Origin: Hydrogenophaga sp. NFH-34
Lineage (GTDB): Bacteria > Pseudomonadota > Gammaproteobacteria > Burkholderiales > Burkholderiaceae_C
Reading direction: 5' to 3'
DNA length: 64,000 nucleotides
Assembly: GCF_021401345.1 (NCBI RefSeq)
Contig: NZ_JACBGE010000008.1
Coordinates: 121,548 to 185,547 of the forward strand
The notes beneath the pieces were generated by a model. It was not told the origin of the DNA, made no database searches, and was given only the letters and a program-made list of their open reading frames with translations. Positions 26,522 to 35,195 of this stretch are shown here, in pieces. The position numbers and the translations under genes are program-made. The first letter of the stretch is position 1, and every line of letters begins with the position of its first letter.

Positions 26522-27232
26522 ATGACAGATGCTCCGACCCCAGGCGAGCGCGATGACCCCGCCGGTCGCCCCCGTGCGACCCTGGCAACAACCTTGGTCG
26601 AGAAGCTGCGGAATGAAGTGCTGGCGGGCGACCTGCTGCCCGGTCAGCGTCTGCGGCTGGAGGAGCTGCGGGACCGCTATGGCGTGAGCCTGAGCCCGTT
26701 GCGGGAGGCGATTTCCCGTCTGGGGTCCGAGGGGTTGCTGCTGATCGAGGACCAGCGCGGGGTACGGGTGGCGCCGGTGTCGGCGGACAACCTCTCGGAA
26801 GTGGTGTCGCTGCGTGCCGACCTGGAGCCCAAGGCGCTGCGGGATTCGATCCAGCACGGCGACGACGCCTGGGAAACCAAGGTGACCACGGCCTATCTCA
26901 TGCTGTCGCGGCAGGAGAAGACCCAGGAAGGCTCGCAGCGGGTGGAGCGGTGGGAGCGGCTGCACCGCCAGCTCCACATGTCGCTCCTGTCGGCGTGCCG
27001 CATGCCGCTGCTCTTGCAGTTCTGCAGCATGCTCAACGACCGCGGCGACCGGTACCGCCGTCTCTTTCTGGCCAACCAGGCGGTGGACCAGAGTGTGCAG
27101 GACGAGCACCAGAAAATCGTTGAAGCCAGCGTGGCCAGGGAGGCCGATCTGGCCTGCGATCTGCTGCGCCGGCACATCGAGCGCTCAGCACAATATGTGC
27201 GGGACGCTCTGCATCGCCAGCACCTGCTCTAA
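26522..27232 (+). CDS. GntR-family regulator, FCD subgroup
   Basis: 236 residues: an N-terminal winged helix (YGVSLSPLREAISRLGSEGLL) and a C-terminal all-helical FCD ligand domain. FCD regulators usually repress catabolic operons and sense small organic acids. The start at 26522 gives the usual family length; an ATG at 26477 is an alternative. It is divergent from the ALDH-CMD-Bug operon across a 28-bp palindrome. Confidence 0.85.
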   Translation: MTDAPTPGERDDPAGRPRATLATTLVEKLRNEVLAGDLLPGQRLRLEELRDRYGVSLSPLREAISRLGSEGLLLIEDQRGVRVAPVSADNLSEVVSLRADLEPKALRDSIQHGDDAWETKVTTAYLMLSRQEKTQEGSQRVERWERLHRQLHMSLLSACRMPLLLQFCSMLNDRGDRYRRLFLANQAVDQSVQDEHQKIVEASVAREADLACDLLRRHIERSAQYVRDALHRQHLL

Positions 27233-27283
27233 GCCGGGATCACCCTGAGCGCGCGGGGATGGTCCGCGCGAGGGCGAAGAAAA

Positions 27284-27310
27284 CGGGCAGTCTCTCCAGA
27301 GACCTGCCCG
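27284..27310 (-). terminator. Intrinsic terminator behind the TRAP binding-protein gene
   Basis: A near-perfect stem (CGGGCAGTCTCT paired with AGAGACCTGCCCG, one bulged base) is followed on the minus strand by TTTTCTTC. It lies 36 bases behind the stop of the TRAP gene and also separates it from the convergent gntR gene. Confidence 0.7.
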
Positions 27311-27345
27311 CGCCGCATCAGGTCGGCGTTGCGCCAACCCTCACC

Positions 27346-28392
27346 TCACTGTCCCTGGGCTTTCTCAATCAACTCCTTCGCCGATTGGAGCAGCGCCGCA
27401 CCGTCCAGCCCGCGCTTGCCGATCTCGGTCACCAGTTCGTCGTCCAGCCGGTCGGTGGCCTTTTTCCAGGTTTGCAGTTCGCTGGCCGAGAGCGTGTAGA
27501 TCGGGTTGCCGGCCTGTTGCACCAGCTTGCGGCCGGGCACGTCGGCTTCGTGAATCATCTTGCCGACCCAGGCGGAAAACGCCGCGCCGCTGTTGGCGTC
27601 GATCACTTTCTTCAGGTCGGCGGGCAGGCTTTCGTAGCGGGCTTTGTTCATGGCCAGCACAAACACCTGCGCATACACCGCGTTGGACTTGGGGTCGCTT
27701 TCGGTGGTGAACTTGGTCAGCTCGTGCATCTTGGTGGCCTGCACCACTTCGTAGGGCGTCAGCGCCCCGTCGATCACGCCTTTGGACAGCGCTTCGGTCA
27801 CGGCGGGCAGGGGCATGCCCACCGGGGTGGCGCCCAGGGCTGCCAGCATCTTGGTGGTCTGGCGCGTGGCACCGCGCATCTTCAAGCCTTTGAAGTCGGC
27901 CAGGCTCTGGATGGGTTTGCTGCGGGTGTAGAAGTTGCCGGGGCCGTTCATGTGAAAGGCCAGCGGCTTCACTTCGCGGTATTCGGCCGCGTTGTAGCGG
28001 GTCTGGAACTCCCACAGCGCGCGGCTGGTGGCCTCGGGCGTGGTCATCATGAACGGCAGTTCAAAGATTTCGGTCACCAGGAAGCGCCCGGGCGTGTAGC
28101 CGGGAATGGTCCAGATCACGTCGACCATGCCATCCTTGACCTGGTCGTACAGCTGTGGCGCCGTCCCGCCCAGTTGCATGGACGGGAAGATCTTGCACTT
28201 GATCTGGTCGCCCGATTCCTTGGCGATCTTGGCGCACCAGGGCTCCAGCACCTTGGCCTGGATGGGCGCGCCCGCCGGCAGGAAGTGGTGGACCTTGAGG
28301 GTGATCTCTTCGGCCTGTGCGGCCGTGCCCAGCAGGACGGCGGTGGCCAGCGCGCCCAGCAGGCGCAAGGTTGGGGGGATGCGTGGGTTCAT
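27346..28392 (-). CDS. TRAP transporter binding protein (DctP type)
   Basis: 348 residues with a signal peptide ending near TAAQA, followed by the DctP fold (LKVHHFLPAGAPIQ, GLKMRGATRQTTKMLAALGA). Such proteins capture organic acids for DctQ/DctM importers. No DctQM genes are next to it in the window, so its membrane partners must be elsewhere or the gene works differently. It is the last gene of an operon with an aldolase-like gene and an extradiol dioxygenase. Confidence 0.87.
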   Translation of the reverse strand: MNPRIPPTLRLLGALATAVLLGTAAQAEEITLKVHHFLPAGAPIQAKVLEPWCAKIAKESGDQIKCKIFPSMQLGGTAPQLYDQVKDGMVDVIWTIPGYTPGRFLVTEIFELPFMMTTPEATSRALWEFQTRYNAAEYREVKPLAFHMNGPGNFYTRSKPIQSLADFKGLKMRGATRQTTKMLAALGATPVGMPLPAVTEALSKGVIDGALTPYEVVQATKMHELTKFTTESDPKSNAVYAQVFVLAMNKARYESLPADLKKVIDANSGAAFSAWVGKMIHEADVPGRKLVQQAGNPIYTLSASELQTWKKATDRLDDELVTEIGKRGLDGAALLQSAKELIEKAQGQ

Positions 28393-28447
28393 GGTTGTCT
28401 CCGGTGTTGTCAGAACTTTTTGTGGAAGGGAATCGAGGCCAGGGGAA

Positions 28448-29134
28448 TCAGGGGGGAAGGGGCTCGGGGTCGTTGCGCAGCAGGTATTCCCACACCCGCT
28501 CGGCAATGCGGCCGTCCCAGGTGGCGCGTTGGGCGGCCACTTCGGTGCCCAGCACGGGCGCGGTGTCGGCCAGGCCGCTCGACAGGGCGGCCAGCTCCAC
28601 GCGCGCGGCGTCTTCCAGAAACCAGGCCAGGGCCACGGCGCGCTCGGGCGTTTCGGCCACGGTGACGGCACCGTTCACGTTCAGGACCAGGGCCGGGTGC
28701 GGCCCCAGCAAGGCGGCCACCTGTTCGGCCGCGGTGTCGTTGCGCACCAGCGCGGCGTCTGGCCACAGGGGAATGTCGGTCTGGAAGTAGCTGCCAAAAC
28801 CGTGGCGCGCACGCGGCACGCGGCCCAGCGCGGCGAGCGCGGTGATCTGCGGCGGGATGAAGCGGCAGATGGCCTGCACGTCGGGCCGGCGCCGGTAGAT
28901 CTGCTGGTGCAACCGCACCTCGCCCAACACACCGGCCGGCAGCGCGCCTTTCACCGGCACCACCGTGCCGGCTTCGCCCACGCCGACCATGGCCATGGGG
29001 CGGGCGGCGCACACCAGCAAGTGGTCGGTGTCGAGCCGCACGCTGCAGTGGCCGAACGGCCCGGACAGACCGTTGTTGCCCAGCGCGCGCGCCATGCGGC
29101 GCACGGTCAGCTCGGTGGCTTGCGGCGCGGCCAT
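28448..29134 (-). CDS. Class II aldolase-like protein lacking the zinc ligands
   Basis: 228 residues with the overall class II aldolase layout (ARALGNNGLSGPFGHCSVR, RRPDVQAICRF, LNVNGAVTVAETPERAV). The metal-binding H-x-H is C-R-F here, and the HG of the third ligand motif is NG. At least three zinc ligands are therefore gone. The gene start overlaps the dioxygenase stop by ATGA, so the protein is kept in the operon. It may be a binding or non-aldolase enzyme; the function is unknown. Confidence 0.7.
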   Translation of the reverse strand: MAAPQATELTVRRMARALGNNGLSGPFGHCSVRLDTDHLLVCAARPMAMVGVGEAGTVVPVKGALPAGVLGEVRLHQQIYRRRPDVQAICRFIPPQITALAALGRVPRARHGFGSYFQTDIPLWPDAALVRNDTAAEQVAALLGPHPALVLNVNGAVTVAETPERAVALAWFLEDAARVELAALSSGLADTAPVLGTEVAAQRATWDGRIAERVWEYLLRNDPEPLPP

Positions 29135-29994
29135 CAATCGCGGAACTCCGCAATGTCGGGCTTGGAGCCCCACATGCAGAACGACGTGGGATGCAGCGGA
29201 AACTGGCGGGGGCGGTAGTTCTCCAGGTCGCCGACGATGTGCCGGTCGCTGTTGGAGTACTCGAAGATCACCTCGTCATGGCCTTCGAAGTAGACGAAGT
29301 TGCCGCCCGATGTGGGGTGGCGGCCGGGGCCGAAGACGATGCGGATGTCCTGACTCTGGAGGAAGTACCACGACTTCATGATGTCGTCGATCTCGGCGAC
29401 CTGGAAGTTGATGTGCTGGATGCCTTTGCGCTGCGACGCGAACAGCGCCATCTGGTGGTGCCGCGGGTTGACGCGCAGCAGTGGGCAGGGGCCGATCCAG
29501 TCGCTGACCATGGCGTTGAAGTGCTGCAGCCAGAACGCCTGGTCGCGCGCCGGGTCGGTGGTGCACAGGCCCACATGGCCGAGGCCGGTGATCCCGGCAT
29601 CGCGCGAGGGGAAGTAGCGCTTGCCCGCGTCGTGTGGCCGGGCGACGATTTCGATGCGGTTGCCCGTGGGGTCGTTGAACCAGATGAAGGCCTCCACATG
29701 CCGGTCGGCCGCTTCTTCGGCGGTGCCTTGCCCGCAGGGCACGCCGGCCGACTGCAGTTGCGCGAGCGCGGCACCGAGCTGGCTCCAGTCCTTGATGTCG
29801 AAGGCCACGGTGTGGTCGCCCGGTTCGCCCTGGAAGTAGCAGACCGCGTGGTGGCTGGCGCTGCTCTTGAGGTAGAGCCGGTCGGCGGTCCGCTCCACGG
29901 CCTGCAAGCCCACGATCTCGGTGCAGAATTTTTGCGCAGCATCCAGATCGCGCGTGCCCAGGCGCACGTAGAGAATGTCTCTGAGGTTGATCAT
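29134..29994 (-). CDS. Type I extradiol dioxygenase (VOC family, DHB-dioxygenase-like)
   Basis: 286 residues, two VOC domains. The Fe(II) ligands expected for catecholic dioxygenases are present: H140 (GLGHVGL), H194 (GIQHINF) and E245 (VIFEYS). It resembles 2,3-dihydroxybiphenyl/2,3-dihydroxy-p-cumate dioxygenases more than XylE. Its substrate is unknown. It is the first gene of the operon divergent from a LysR regulator. Confidence 0.82.
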   Translation of the reverse strand: MINLRDILYVRLGTRDLDAAQKFCTEIVGLQAVERTADRLYLKSSASHHAVCYFQGEPGDHTVAFDIKDWSQLGAALAQLQSAGVPCGQGTAEEAADRHVEAFIWFNDPTGNRIEIVARPHDAGKRYFPSRDAGITGLGHVGLCTTDPARDQAFWLQHFNAMVSDWIGPCPLLRVNPRHHQMALFASQRKGIQHINFQVAEIDDIMKSWYFLQSQDIRIVFGPGRHPTSGGNFVYFEGHDEVIFEYSNSDRHIVGDLENYRPRQFPLHPTSFCMWGSKPDIAEFRD

Positions 29995-30067
29995 CTTGTC
30001 TCCTGTTGTTGGCCCGGTGAATCTACCGACGCAAGGGGTTGAGGACCTAACACCTGGGGTGATCCTG

Positions 30068-30088
30068 GGTATTTGCCCTGAAAATACC
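30068..30088. promoter_or_regulatory. Inverted repeat before the lysR gene, probable operator
   Basis: GGTATTT (30068-30074) and AAATACC (30082-30088) are perfect 7-base arms with a 7-base centre, ending 4 bases before the lysR ATG. It lies in the divergent promoter shared with the dioxygenase operon, as expected of a LysR autoregulatory site. Confidence 0.5.
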
Positions 30089-30092
30089 GAGG

Positions 30093-31022
30093 ATGAAAAC
30101 CGACGTGGACCTGAACCTCTTGCGCGTGCTGTGCGCGGTGCACGCCACGCGCAATGTGTCGCGTGCGGCGGACGAGCTGGGCATGACGCAGTCGGGCGTC
30201 AGCAACGCCTTGCGCCGGCTGCGCACGGTCTTTGCGGATCCCTTGTTTGTGCGGTGTGCCGACGGCATGCAGGCCACCGCGCGGGCGCAGGACCTGATCG
30301 ACCTGATCGGGCCGGGCATGGCAGACATTCAGTCCGCATTGGCGACCGAGACCGCGTTCGATCCGGCGCAGTCCACGCGCCTGTTCCGTATCATGGCCAG
30401 TGATCTGGCCCAGATGGTGTTGATGCCAGAACTGCTGGCCCGGGTGGCGCCGTTGGCGCCGAACGTGCGCTTCGAAACCGTGGACGCCAGCCCCGAGGAC
30501 GGACGCCGGGGCATGGAAGGTGGCGCCATCGACCTGGTGTTCGGCAACTGGCCCGCCTTCGGCCTCGACTTTCACCGGCAGGTGCTGTTCAAGGAGGTGT
30601 TCCTGGTGCTGATGCGGGAGGACCACCCGCTGTCGCAACGGCGGCTGACGCGAAGTGCCTACCTCAACGCCAAACACGTGGACTACCGGCCCGGCGGCGT
30701 GACCTACCAGTCGCTCAAACAGGTGCTGGACAAGGTGCTGAAAACGCAGAACCGGCAGCGCGATGTCACCTTCACGGCGGCACATGCGCTGGGGCTGACC
30801 TCGGTGCTGAGCGAGTCCGACCTGCTGCTGACCTTGCCGAGCCGCCTGGTGAGCGCCATCCAGGTCGGGCGCAAGCAACTGGTGGCGCGGCCGCTGCCCG
30901 TGGCCAGCCCGGAGATGCCCATCACGCTGCAGTGGCATGCGCGCGTGCACCGCGACCCGAGCGTGATCTGGCTGCGCCGGGTCATCGCGGAACTGTTTGA
31001 TGAAAGCCGTACCGCCCGGTAA
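30093..31022 (+). CDS. LysR-family regulator (NahR-like)
   Basis: 309 residues with an N-terminal winged helix (LLRVLCAVHATRNVSRAADELGMTQSGVS) and a periplasmic-binding-like effector domain. The start and length fit the NahR/LinR branch, which activates aromatic degradation operons. It is divergent from the extradiol dioxygenase/aldolase-like/TRAP operon and likely its activator. Confidence 0.85.
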   Translation: MKTDVDLNLLRVLCAVHATRNVSRAADELGMTQSGVSNALRRLRTVFADPLFVRCADGMQATARAQDLIDLIGPGMADIQSALATETAFDPAQSTRLFRIMASDLAQMVLMPELLARVAPLAPNVRFETVDASPEDGRRGMEGGAIDLVFGNWPAFGLDFHRQVLFKEVFLVLMREDHPLSQRRLTRSAYLNAKHVDYRPGGVTYQSLKQVLDKVLKTQNRQRDVTFTAAHALGLTSVLSESDLLLTLPSRLVSAIQVGRKQLVARPLPVASPEMPITLQWHARVHRDPSVIWLRRVIAELFDESRTAR

Positions 31023-31045
31023 CGCGCTGTGCGCGCGCAGCCATC

Positions 31046-31882
31046 TCAGCGGCGGGCAACGGACACCTGCACCGACCGCGCGTCCGCAAACGAAAACGTG
31101 GCAGACAGCTGCCCGCCTGTTGCCAGCGGGCATGCGGCCGTGAGCCCGCCGGTGATCACGAGATCGCCGGCCTCCAGCCGCTGGTCGAAAGCCGCCAGCG
31201 CCCGCGCCAGTCGTGCCACCGCGTCCAGCGGGTGGCCGTCGGCGTCGGCGCCCTTGCCCTGGCCCAGTTCGGTGGCCCCATCGGACAGCCGAACCGCCAC
31301 CGTGTCGAGCGCCATCAGATCGGTAATCGGGAGCCGCGGGCCGATCACGACCTGGCCGGCCGAGGAGTTGTCGGCGGTGTTCTGTTCGAGGTTGAAGCGG
31401 TAGCCGGTCCAGGTCGAGTGCACGACTTCGAGGCAGGCGTAGGCGCCTTCCACGGCGGCGGCCACGGTGTGGCGGTCGACCGGGCCTCGCCGGGCGTCGA
31501 GCGCGGTGCCCAGGCGCACGCCGATTTCGGGCTCGACGCGCGGTTGCACCAGGTGCTCGGCCACCGCGTCGCCTGATGCGAGGCACATGCGGTCGGTCAG
31601 CGGCCCGATGTTGGGTCGGTCGATGCCCATCTGCCGACGCATCACTGCCGAGGTGTAGCCGAGCTTCCAGCCGATGACCCGTTCGCCGACGGCCAGACGC
31701 AGGGCGACCAGCGCACGCTGGATGGCGTAGGCGGTGGCGAGGTCGGGCGAGCCGATGGTGGCTTCGGCGTCCAGCGTGCGCCCGGCCCGGCGAGCGGCCC
31801 AGATGCGCTCGGCCGCCTGCGCCACGGCAGATGTGTCAACGCCCCGGCGATCTGGGTGCGGGTCGCCGGCTCCGGGTGCCAT
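31046..31882 (-). CDS. 2-keto-4-pentenoate hydratase-family protein (extra paralogue)
   Basis: 278 residues, same fold as DmpE/DmpH/HpaH, with VEPEIGVRL carrying the metal E-x-E. It is the fourth member of this family in the window and more divergent. It overlaps the stop of the Bug gene by ATGA and so belongs to the end of the phenol meta operon. Since dmpE and dmpH are already present, its substrate is uncertain. Confidence 0.8.
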   Translation of the reverse strand: MAPGAGDPHPDRRGVDTSAVAQAAERIWAARRAGRTLDAEATIGSPDLATAYAIQRALVALRLAVGERVIGWKLGYTSAVMRRQMGIDRPNIGPLTDRMCLASGDAVAEHLVQPRVEPEIGVRLGTALDARRGPVDRHTVAAAVEGAYACLEVVHSTWTGYRFNLEQNTADNSSAGQVVIGPRLPITDLMALDTVAVRLSDGATELGQGKGADADGHPLDAVARLARALAAFDQRLEAGDLVITGGLTAACPLATGGQLSATFSFADARSVQVSVARR

Positions 31883-32865
31883 CAACCCGCCTTGATGTTC
31901 AGCTTGCGGATCAGGTCGCCCCAGCGCTGGTTCTCGGCCTTGATGAAGGCGCCGAACTCCTGCGGCGTGGTGACGCGCAGGTTGCCCGAGATGTTGTCGA
32001 ACGCGGCCTGGGCCTCGGCGGTCTTGGCGCCCTTGGCCCAGGCGTCGTGCAGTTTCTGCACCACGGCAGGTGGGGTGGCGGCCGGGGCGATCAGGCCGAA
32101 CCAGGTCTCCACGGCGAAGCCGGGGTAGCCGGACTCGGCCACCGTGGGCACGTCCGGCAGGGCCTTGGCGCGCGCCGGCGAGGTGACGGCCAGGGCCTTG
32201 AGCTTGCCGCTGCGGATGTGCTGCAACGTGGTGGCCAGCGAGCTTTCCATGCTCATGATCACGGTGCCCGAGAGCAGGTCCGGAACGATCTGGCTGGAAC
32301 CCTTGTAGGGCACGTTCAGGAGCTCGATGCTGGCGACCGACTGCAGCAGCTCGGCGGCCAGGTGGTTGCTGGTGCCGATGCCCGAGGTCGCGTAGCCGAG
32401 CTTGCCCGGGTTGGCCTTGGCATAGGCGACCAGGCCCTTGAGGTCGGTGAAGGGCGCGCTGGGGTGCACCACGACCACGCAGGGAGTGGTGCCGACGAGC
32501 GAAATGGGAGCAAAGTCCTTCTCTACCTGGAACGGCAGCTTGTCGTACAGATGGGGCGCGATGGCCAGGCTGCTGATGGCCGACAGGCCGATGGTGTGGC
32601 CGTCTGGCGCGGCCTTGGCCACCGCGTCGGTGCCGATGTTGCCGCCCGCGCCGGCCTTGTTCTCGACCACGAAGGACTGGCCGAGAACGTCGCCCATGGC
32701 CTTGGCCGCGGTGCGCCCCATGATGTCGGTCGGCCCGCCGGGCGGGAAGGGCACGACCAGCTTGACCGGGCGGTTGGGGTAGGCGTCCTGCGACCAGCCG
32801 GTGGCGGGCGCGAGGGTGAGGCCCGTGACGGCGGTGGCGGCGATGAACTGTCGGCGATCGATCAT
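31882..32865 (-). CDS. Bug-family binding protein in the meta operon
   Basis: 327 residues with a Tat-like or Sec signal (MIDRRQFIAATAVTGLTLAPA) and the Bug motifs YPNRPVKLVVPFPPGGPTD and YAKANPGKLGYATSGIGTS. It follows dmpG by 26 bases. It may bind an aromatic or carboxylate substrate or a pathway product in the periplasm. Confidence 0.87.
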   Translation of the reverse strand: MIDRRQFIAATAVTGLTLAPATGWSQDAYPNRPVKLVVPFPPGGPTDIMGRTAAKAMGDVLGQSFVVENKAGAGGNIGTDAVAKAAPDGHTIGLSAISSLAIAPHLYDKLPFQVEKDFAPISLVGTTPCVVVVHPSAPFTDLKGLVAYAKANPGKLGYATSGIGTSNHLAAELLQSVASIELLNVPYKGSSQIVPDLLSGTVIMSMESSLATTLQHIRSGKLKALAVTSPARAKALPDVPTVAESGYPGFAVETWFGLIAPAATPPAVVQKLHDAWAKGAKTAEAQAAFDNISGNLRVTTPQEFGAFIKAENQRWGDLIRKLNIKAG

Positions 32866-32891
32866 GGGTTTTGTCTCTTCTTGGGGTGTTT

Positions 32892-33932
32892 TCAGGCGGC
32901 TTTTTTCTGGGCCTGGGCGTCGCGTGCGCGGGCCATGGTGATCGCGGTGTCTTCGATCATGTCTTCCTGGCCACCGACCATCTTCTTGCGGCCGAGTTCG
33001 ACCAGGATGTCGCGCGCCGACAGGCCGTACTTGACCGCCGCGCGCTTGGCGAACAGCAGGAAGCTGCCGTACACGCCGGCGTAGCCCAGCGTGAGCGCGT
33101 CGCGGTCGATGCGGATCGGGAAGTCCATGATGGGGGTGACGAGGTCTTCGGCCACGTCCTGGATCTTCCAGACGTCCACACCCGTCTGCACGCCCATGCG
33201 GTCGAGCACGGCGACCAGCACTTCCATCGGCGTGTTGCCCGCGCCCGCGCCCAGGCCGGCGGCGGCGGCGTCGATGCGGTTGGCGCCGCACTCGATGGCA
33301 GCGACCGAGTTGGCCACGCCCATGGCCAGGTTGTGATGGCCGTGAAAGCCGAGTTCGGTTTCGGGCTTGAGCGCGTCGCGTACCGCCTGCAGGCGGGCCT
33401 TCACGTCGGCGGGCAGCATGTAGCCGGCCGAGTCGGTGATGTAGATGCAGTTGGCGCCGTAGCTCTCCATCAGCTTGGCCTGCGTGACCAGGCCCTCGGG
33501 GCTGTTCATGTGGGCCATCATCAGAAAGCCGACGGTGTCCATGTCGAGCTTGCGCGCGTAGGTGATGTGCTGCTCGCTGACGTCGGCCTCGGTGCAGTGC
33601 GTGGCCACGCGGATGGTGTGCACGCCCAGGCCGTGCGCCATCTTCAGGTGGTCGACGGTGCCGATGCCGGGCAGCAGCAGGGCCGAGACTTTGGCCTGCT
33701 TCATCAGCGGGATCACGGTGCCCAGGTATTCCTCGTCGCTGTGGGCCGGGAAGCCGTAGTTGACGCTGGAGCCGCCCAGGCCGTCGCCGTGCGTGACTTC
33801 GATCAGCGGCACACCGGCGGCGTCCAGGCCGCAGGCGATGCTCTTCATCTGATCGAGCGTCATCAGGTGGCGCTTGGGGTGCATCCCGTCGCGCAGGGTC
33901 ATGTCGTGCAGGGTGATCTTTTTGGGGCTCAT
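32892..33932 (-). CDS. dmpG: DmpG, 4-hydroxy-2-oxovalerate aldolase
   Basis: 346 residues of the DmpG/HMGL family: [11 protein letters not shown] with the catalytic Arg/Asp, the metal ligands in [11 protein letters not shown], and the C-terminal DmpG communication domain. It cleaves 4-hydroxy-2-oxovalerate to pyruvate and acetaldehyde and channels the latter to DmpF. It lies 14 bases behind dmpF. Confidence 0.95.
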   Translation of the reverse strand: MSPKKITLHDMTLRDGMHPKRHLMTLDQMKSIACGLDAAGVPLIEVTHGDGLGGSSVNYGFPAHSDEEYLGTVIPLMKQAKVSALLLPGIGTVDHLKMAHGLGVHTIRVATHCTEADVSEQHITYARKLDMDTVGFLMMAHMNSPEGLVTQAKLMESYGANCIYITDSAGYMLPADVKARLQAVRDALKPETELGFHGHHNLAMGVANSVAAIECGANRIDAAAAGLGAGAGNTPMEVLVAVLDRMGVQTGVDVWKIQDVAEDLVTPIMDFPIRIDRDALTLGYAGVYGSFLLFAKRAAVKYGLSARDILVELGRKKMVGGQEDMIEDTAITMARARDAQAQKKAA

Positions 33933-33946
33933 GGTGGGTTTCTCCT

Positions 33947-34864
33947 TCAGGCGGCCACGGCTTCGAGCGTGAGCTTGCCGGCCAGGATTTCTTCGGCAAA
34001 CATTTCCGCGGTGCGCGCGGCGGCGGCGGTCATGATGTCCAGGTTGCCGGCGTACTTGGGCAGGTAGTCGCCCAGGCCTTCGACCTCCAGGAAGATCGAG
34101 ACGCGCTGGCCGTCGAACACCGGGCCGTTGACCAGCTGGTAGCCCGGCACGTACTTCTGCACTTCCTTGATCATGTCGTGCACCGATTTCGTGATCGCGG
34201 CCTCGTCGGGCGTGCCTTCGACCAGGCAGTGCACCGTGTCGCGCATGATCAGCGGCGGCTCGGCCGGGTTGATGATGATGATGGCCTTGCCCTTCTTGGC
34301 GCCGCCGACCTTCTCGACCGCGCCGGCCGTGGTGCGGGTGAACTCGTCGATGTTCTTGCGCGTGCCGGGGCCCACCGATTTGGACGACACCGTGGCGACG
34401 ATCTCGCCGTAGGCTACTGGCTGAACCCGCGACACGGCGTACACCATCGGGATCGTGGCCTGGCCACCGCAGGTGACCATGTTCACGTTCATTTCGCGCT
34501 GGCCGACGTGCTGCTTGAGGTTCACGGGCGGCACGCAGTAGGGGCCAATGGCGGCGGGCGTGAGGTCGATCATCATCGCGCCCTGTTCATTGACCTTGCG
34601 CGAGTTCTCGGCGTGCACGTAGGCGCTGGTGGCGTCGAAAACGATCTGCACACCGTCGGCCTTCATGTGCGGGATCAGCCCGTCCACGCCCTCGGCAGTG
34701 GTCTTGATGCCCATCTCGCGGGCGCGCTTGAGGCCGTCGGAATTCGGGTCGATACCGACCATCCACACCGGTTCGAGCACCGGGCTTCGTTGCAGCTTGG
34801 CCAGCAGGTCGGTGCCGATGTTGCCGGGCCCGATGAGGGCGCATTTGATCTTTCGCTGAGTCAT
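33947..34864 (-). CDS. dmpF: DmpF, acylating acetaldehyde dehydrogenase
   Basis: 305 residues with a Rossmann start ([14 protein letters not shown]) and the catalytic cysteine in MVTCGGQA. It converts acetaldehyde with CoA to acetyl-CoA as a partner of DmpG. A repeat element separates it from dmpI upstream, so the downstream end of the operon may be transcribed at a different level. Confidence 0.95.
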   Translation of the reverse strand: MTQRKIKCALIGPGNIGTDLLAKLQRSPVLEPVWMVGIDPNSDGLKRAREMGIKTTAEGVDGLIPHMKADGVQIVFDATSAYVHAENSRKVNEQGAMMIDLTPAAIGPYCVPPVNLKQHVGQREMNVNMVTCGGQATIPMVYAVSRVQPVAYGEIVATVSSKSVGPGTRKNIDEFTRTTAGAVEKVGGAKKGKAIIIINPAEPPLIMRDTVHCLVEGTPDEAAITKSVHDMIKEVQKYVPGYQLVNGPVFDGQRVSIFLEVEGLGDYLPKYAGNLDIMTAAAARTAEMFAEEILAGKLTLEAVAA

Positions 34865-34895
34865 GTGATGGCTACCTGTAGGAGGGGGACGTTGT

Positions 34896-34978
34896 CCAGG
34901 GGCACCGAGGAACCGGCTTTGCCGGGCCTCTGGTGCCGCCCCCCTTTCAAGGGGGGTGACGCGAAGCGGCGCGCGGGG
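34896..34978 (-). repeat. Post-stop-codon repeat, copy A (dmpI-dmpF gap)
   Basis: It contains the nested stem GGCACC...GGTGCC around ACCGGCTTTGCCGGG and a second stem CCCCCC-TTTCAA-GGGGGG. The order and sequence match copies B, C and D (about 37870, 39923, 45490). It begins a few bases behind the stop of dmpI on the coding strand. Confidence 0.75.
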
Positions 34979-34985
34979 TGTTTCT

Positions 34986-35177
34986 TTATCGCCCCAGGTC
35001 TTTGGCGGTGACGCCGGCGATGCCCCAGTTGGTGTTGGGCACTTCGGTGATCCAGACGCGCACCGTTTCCTTGGGCGCGTTGGTGGCTTCGACCAGCGCG
35101 GCGCTGACCTTCTCGATCACGGCGCGCTTCATGTCTTCGGTGCGGCCTTCGATCATGTAAATCTGGGCAAATGGCAT
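34986..35177 (-). CDS. dmpI: DmpI, 4-oxalocrotonate tautomerase
   Basis: 63 residues, the standard family size. The protein begins [13 protein letters not shown], leaving Pro1 as the catalytic base, with an Arg in the expected position near the start. It isomerises 2-hydroxymuconate to 4-oxalocrotonate in the dehydrogenase branch. It follows dmpH by 18 bases. Confidence 0.92.
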   Translation of the reverse strand: MPFAQIYMIEGRTEDMKRAVIEKVSAALVEATNAPKETVRVWITEVPNTNWGIAGVTAKDLGR

Positions 35178-35195
35178 GGCGGTTCTCCTCGGGGT

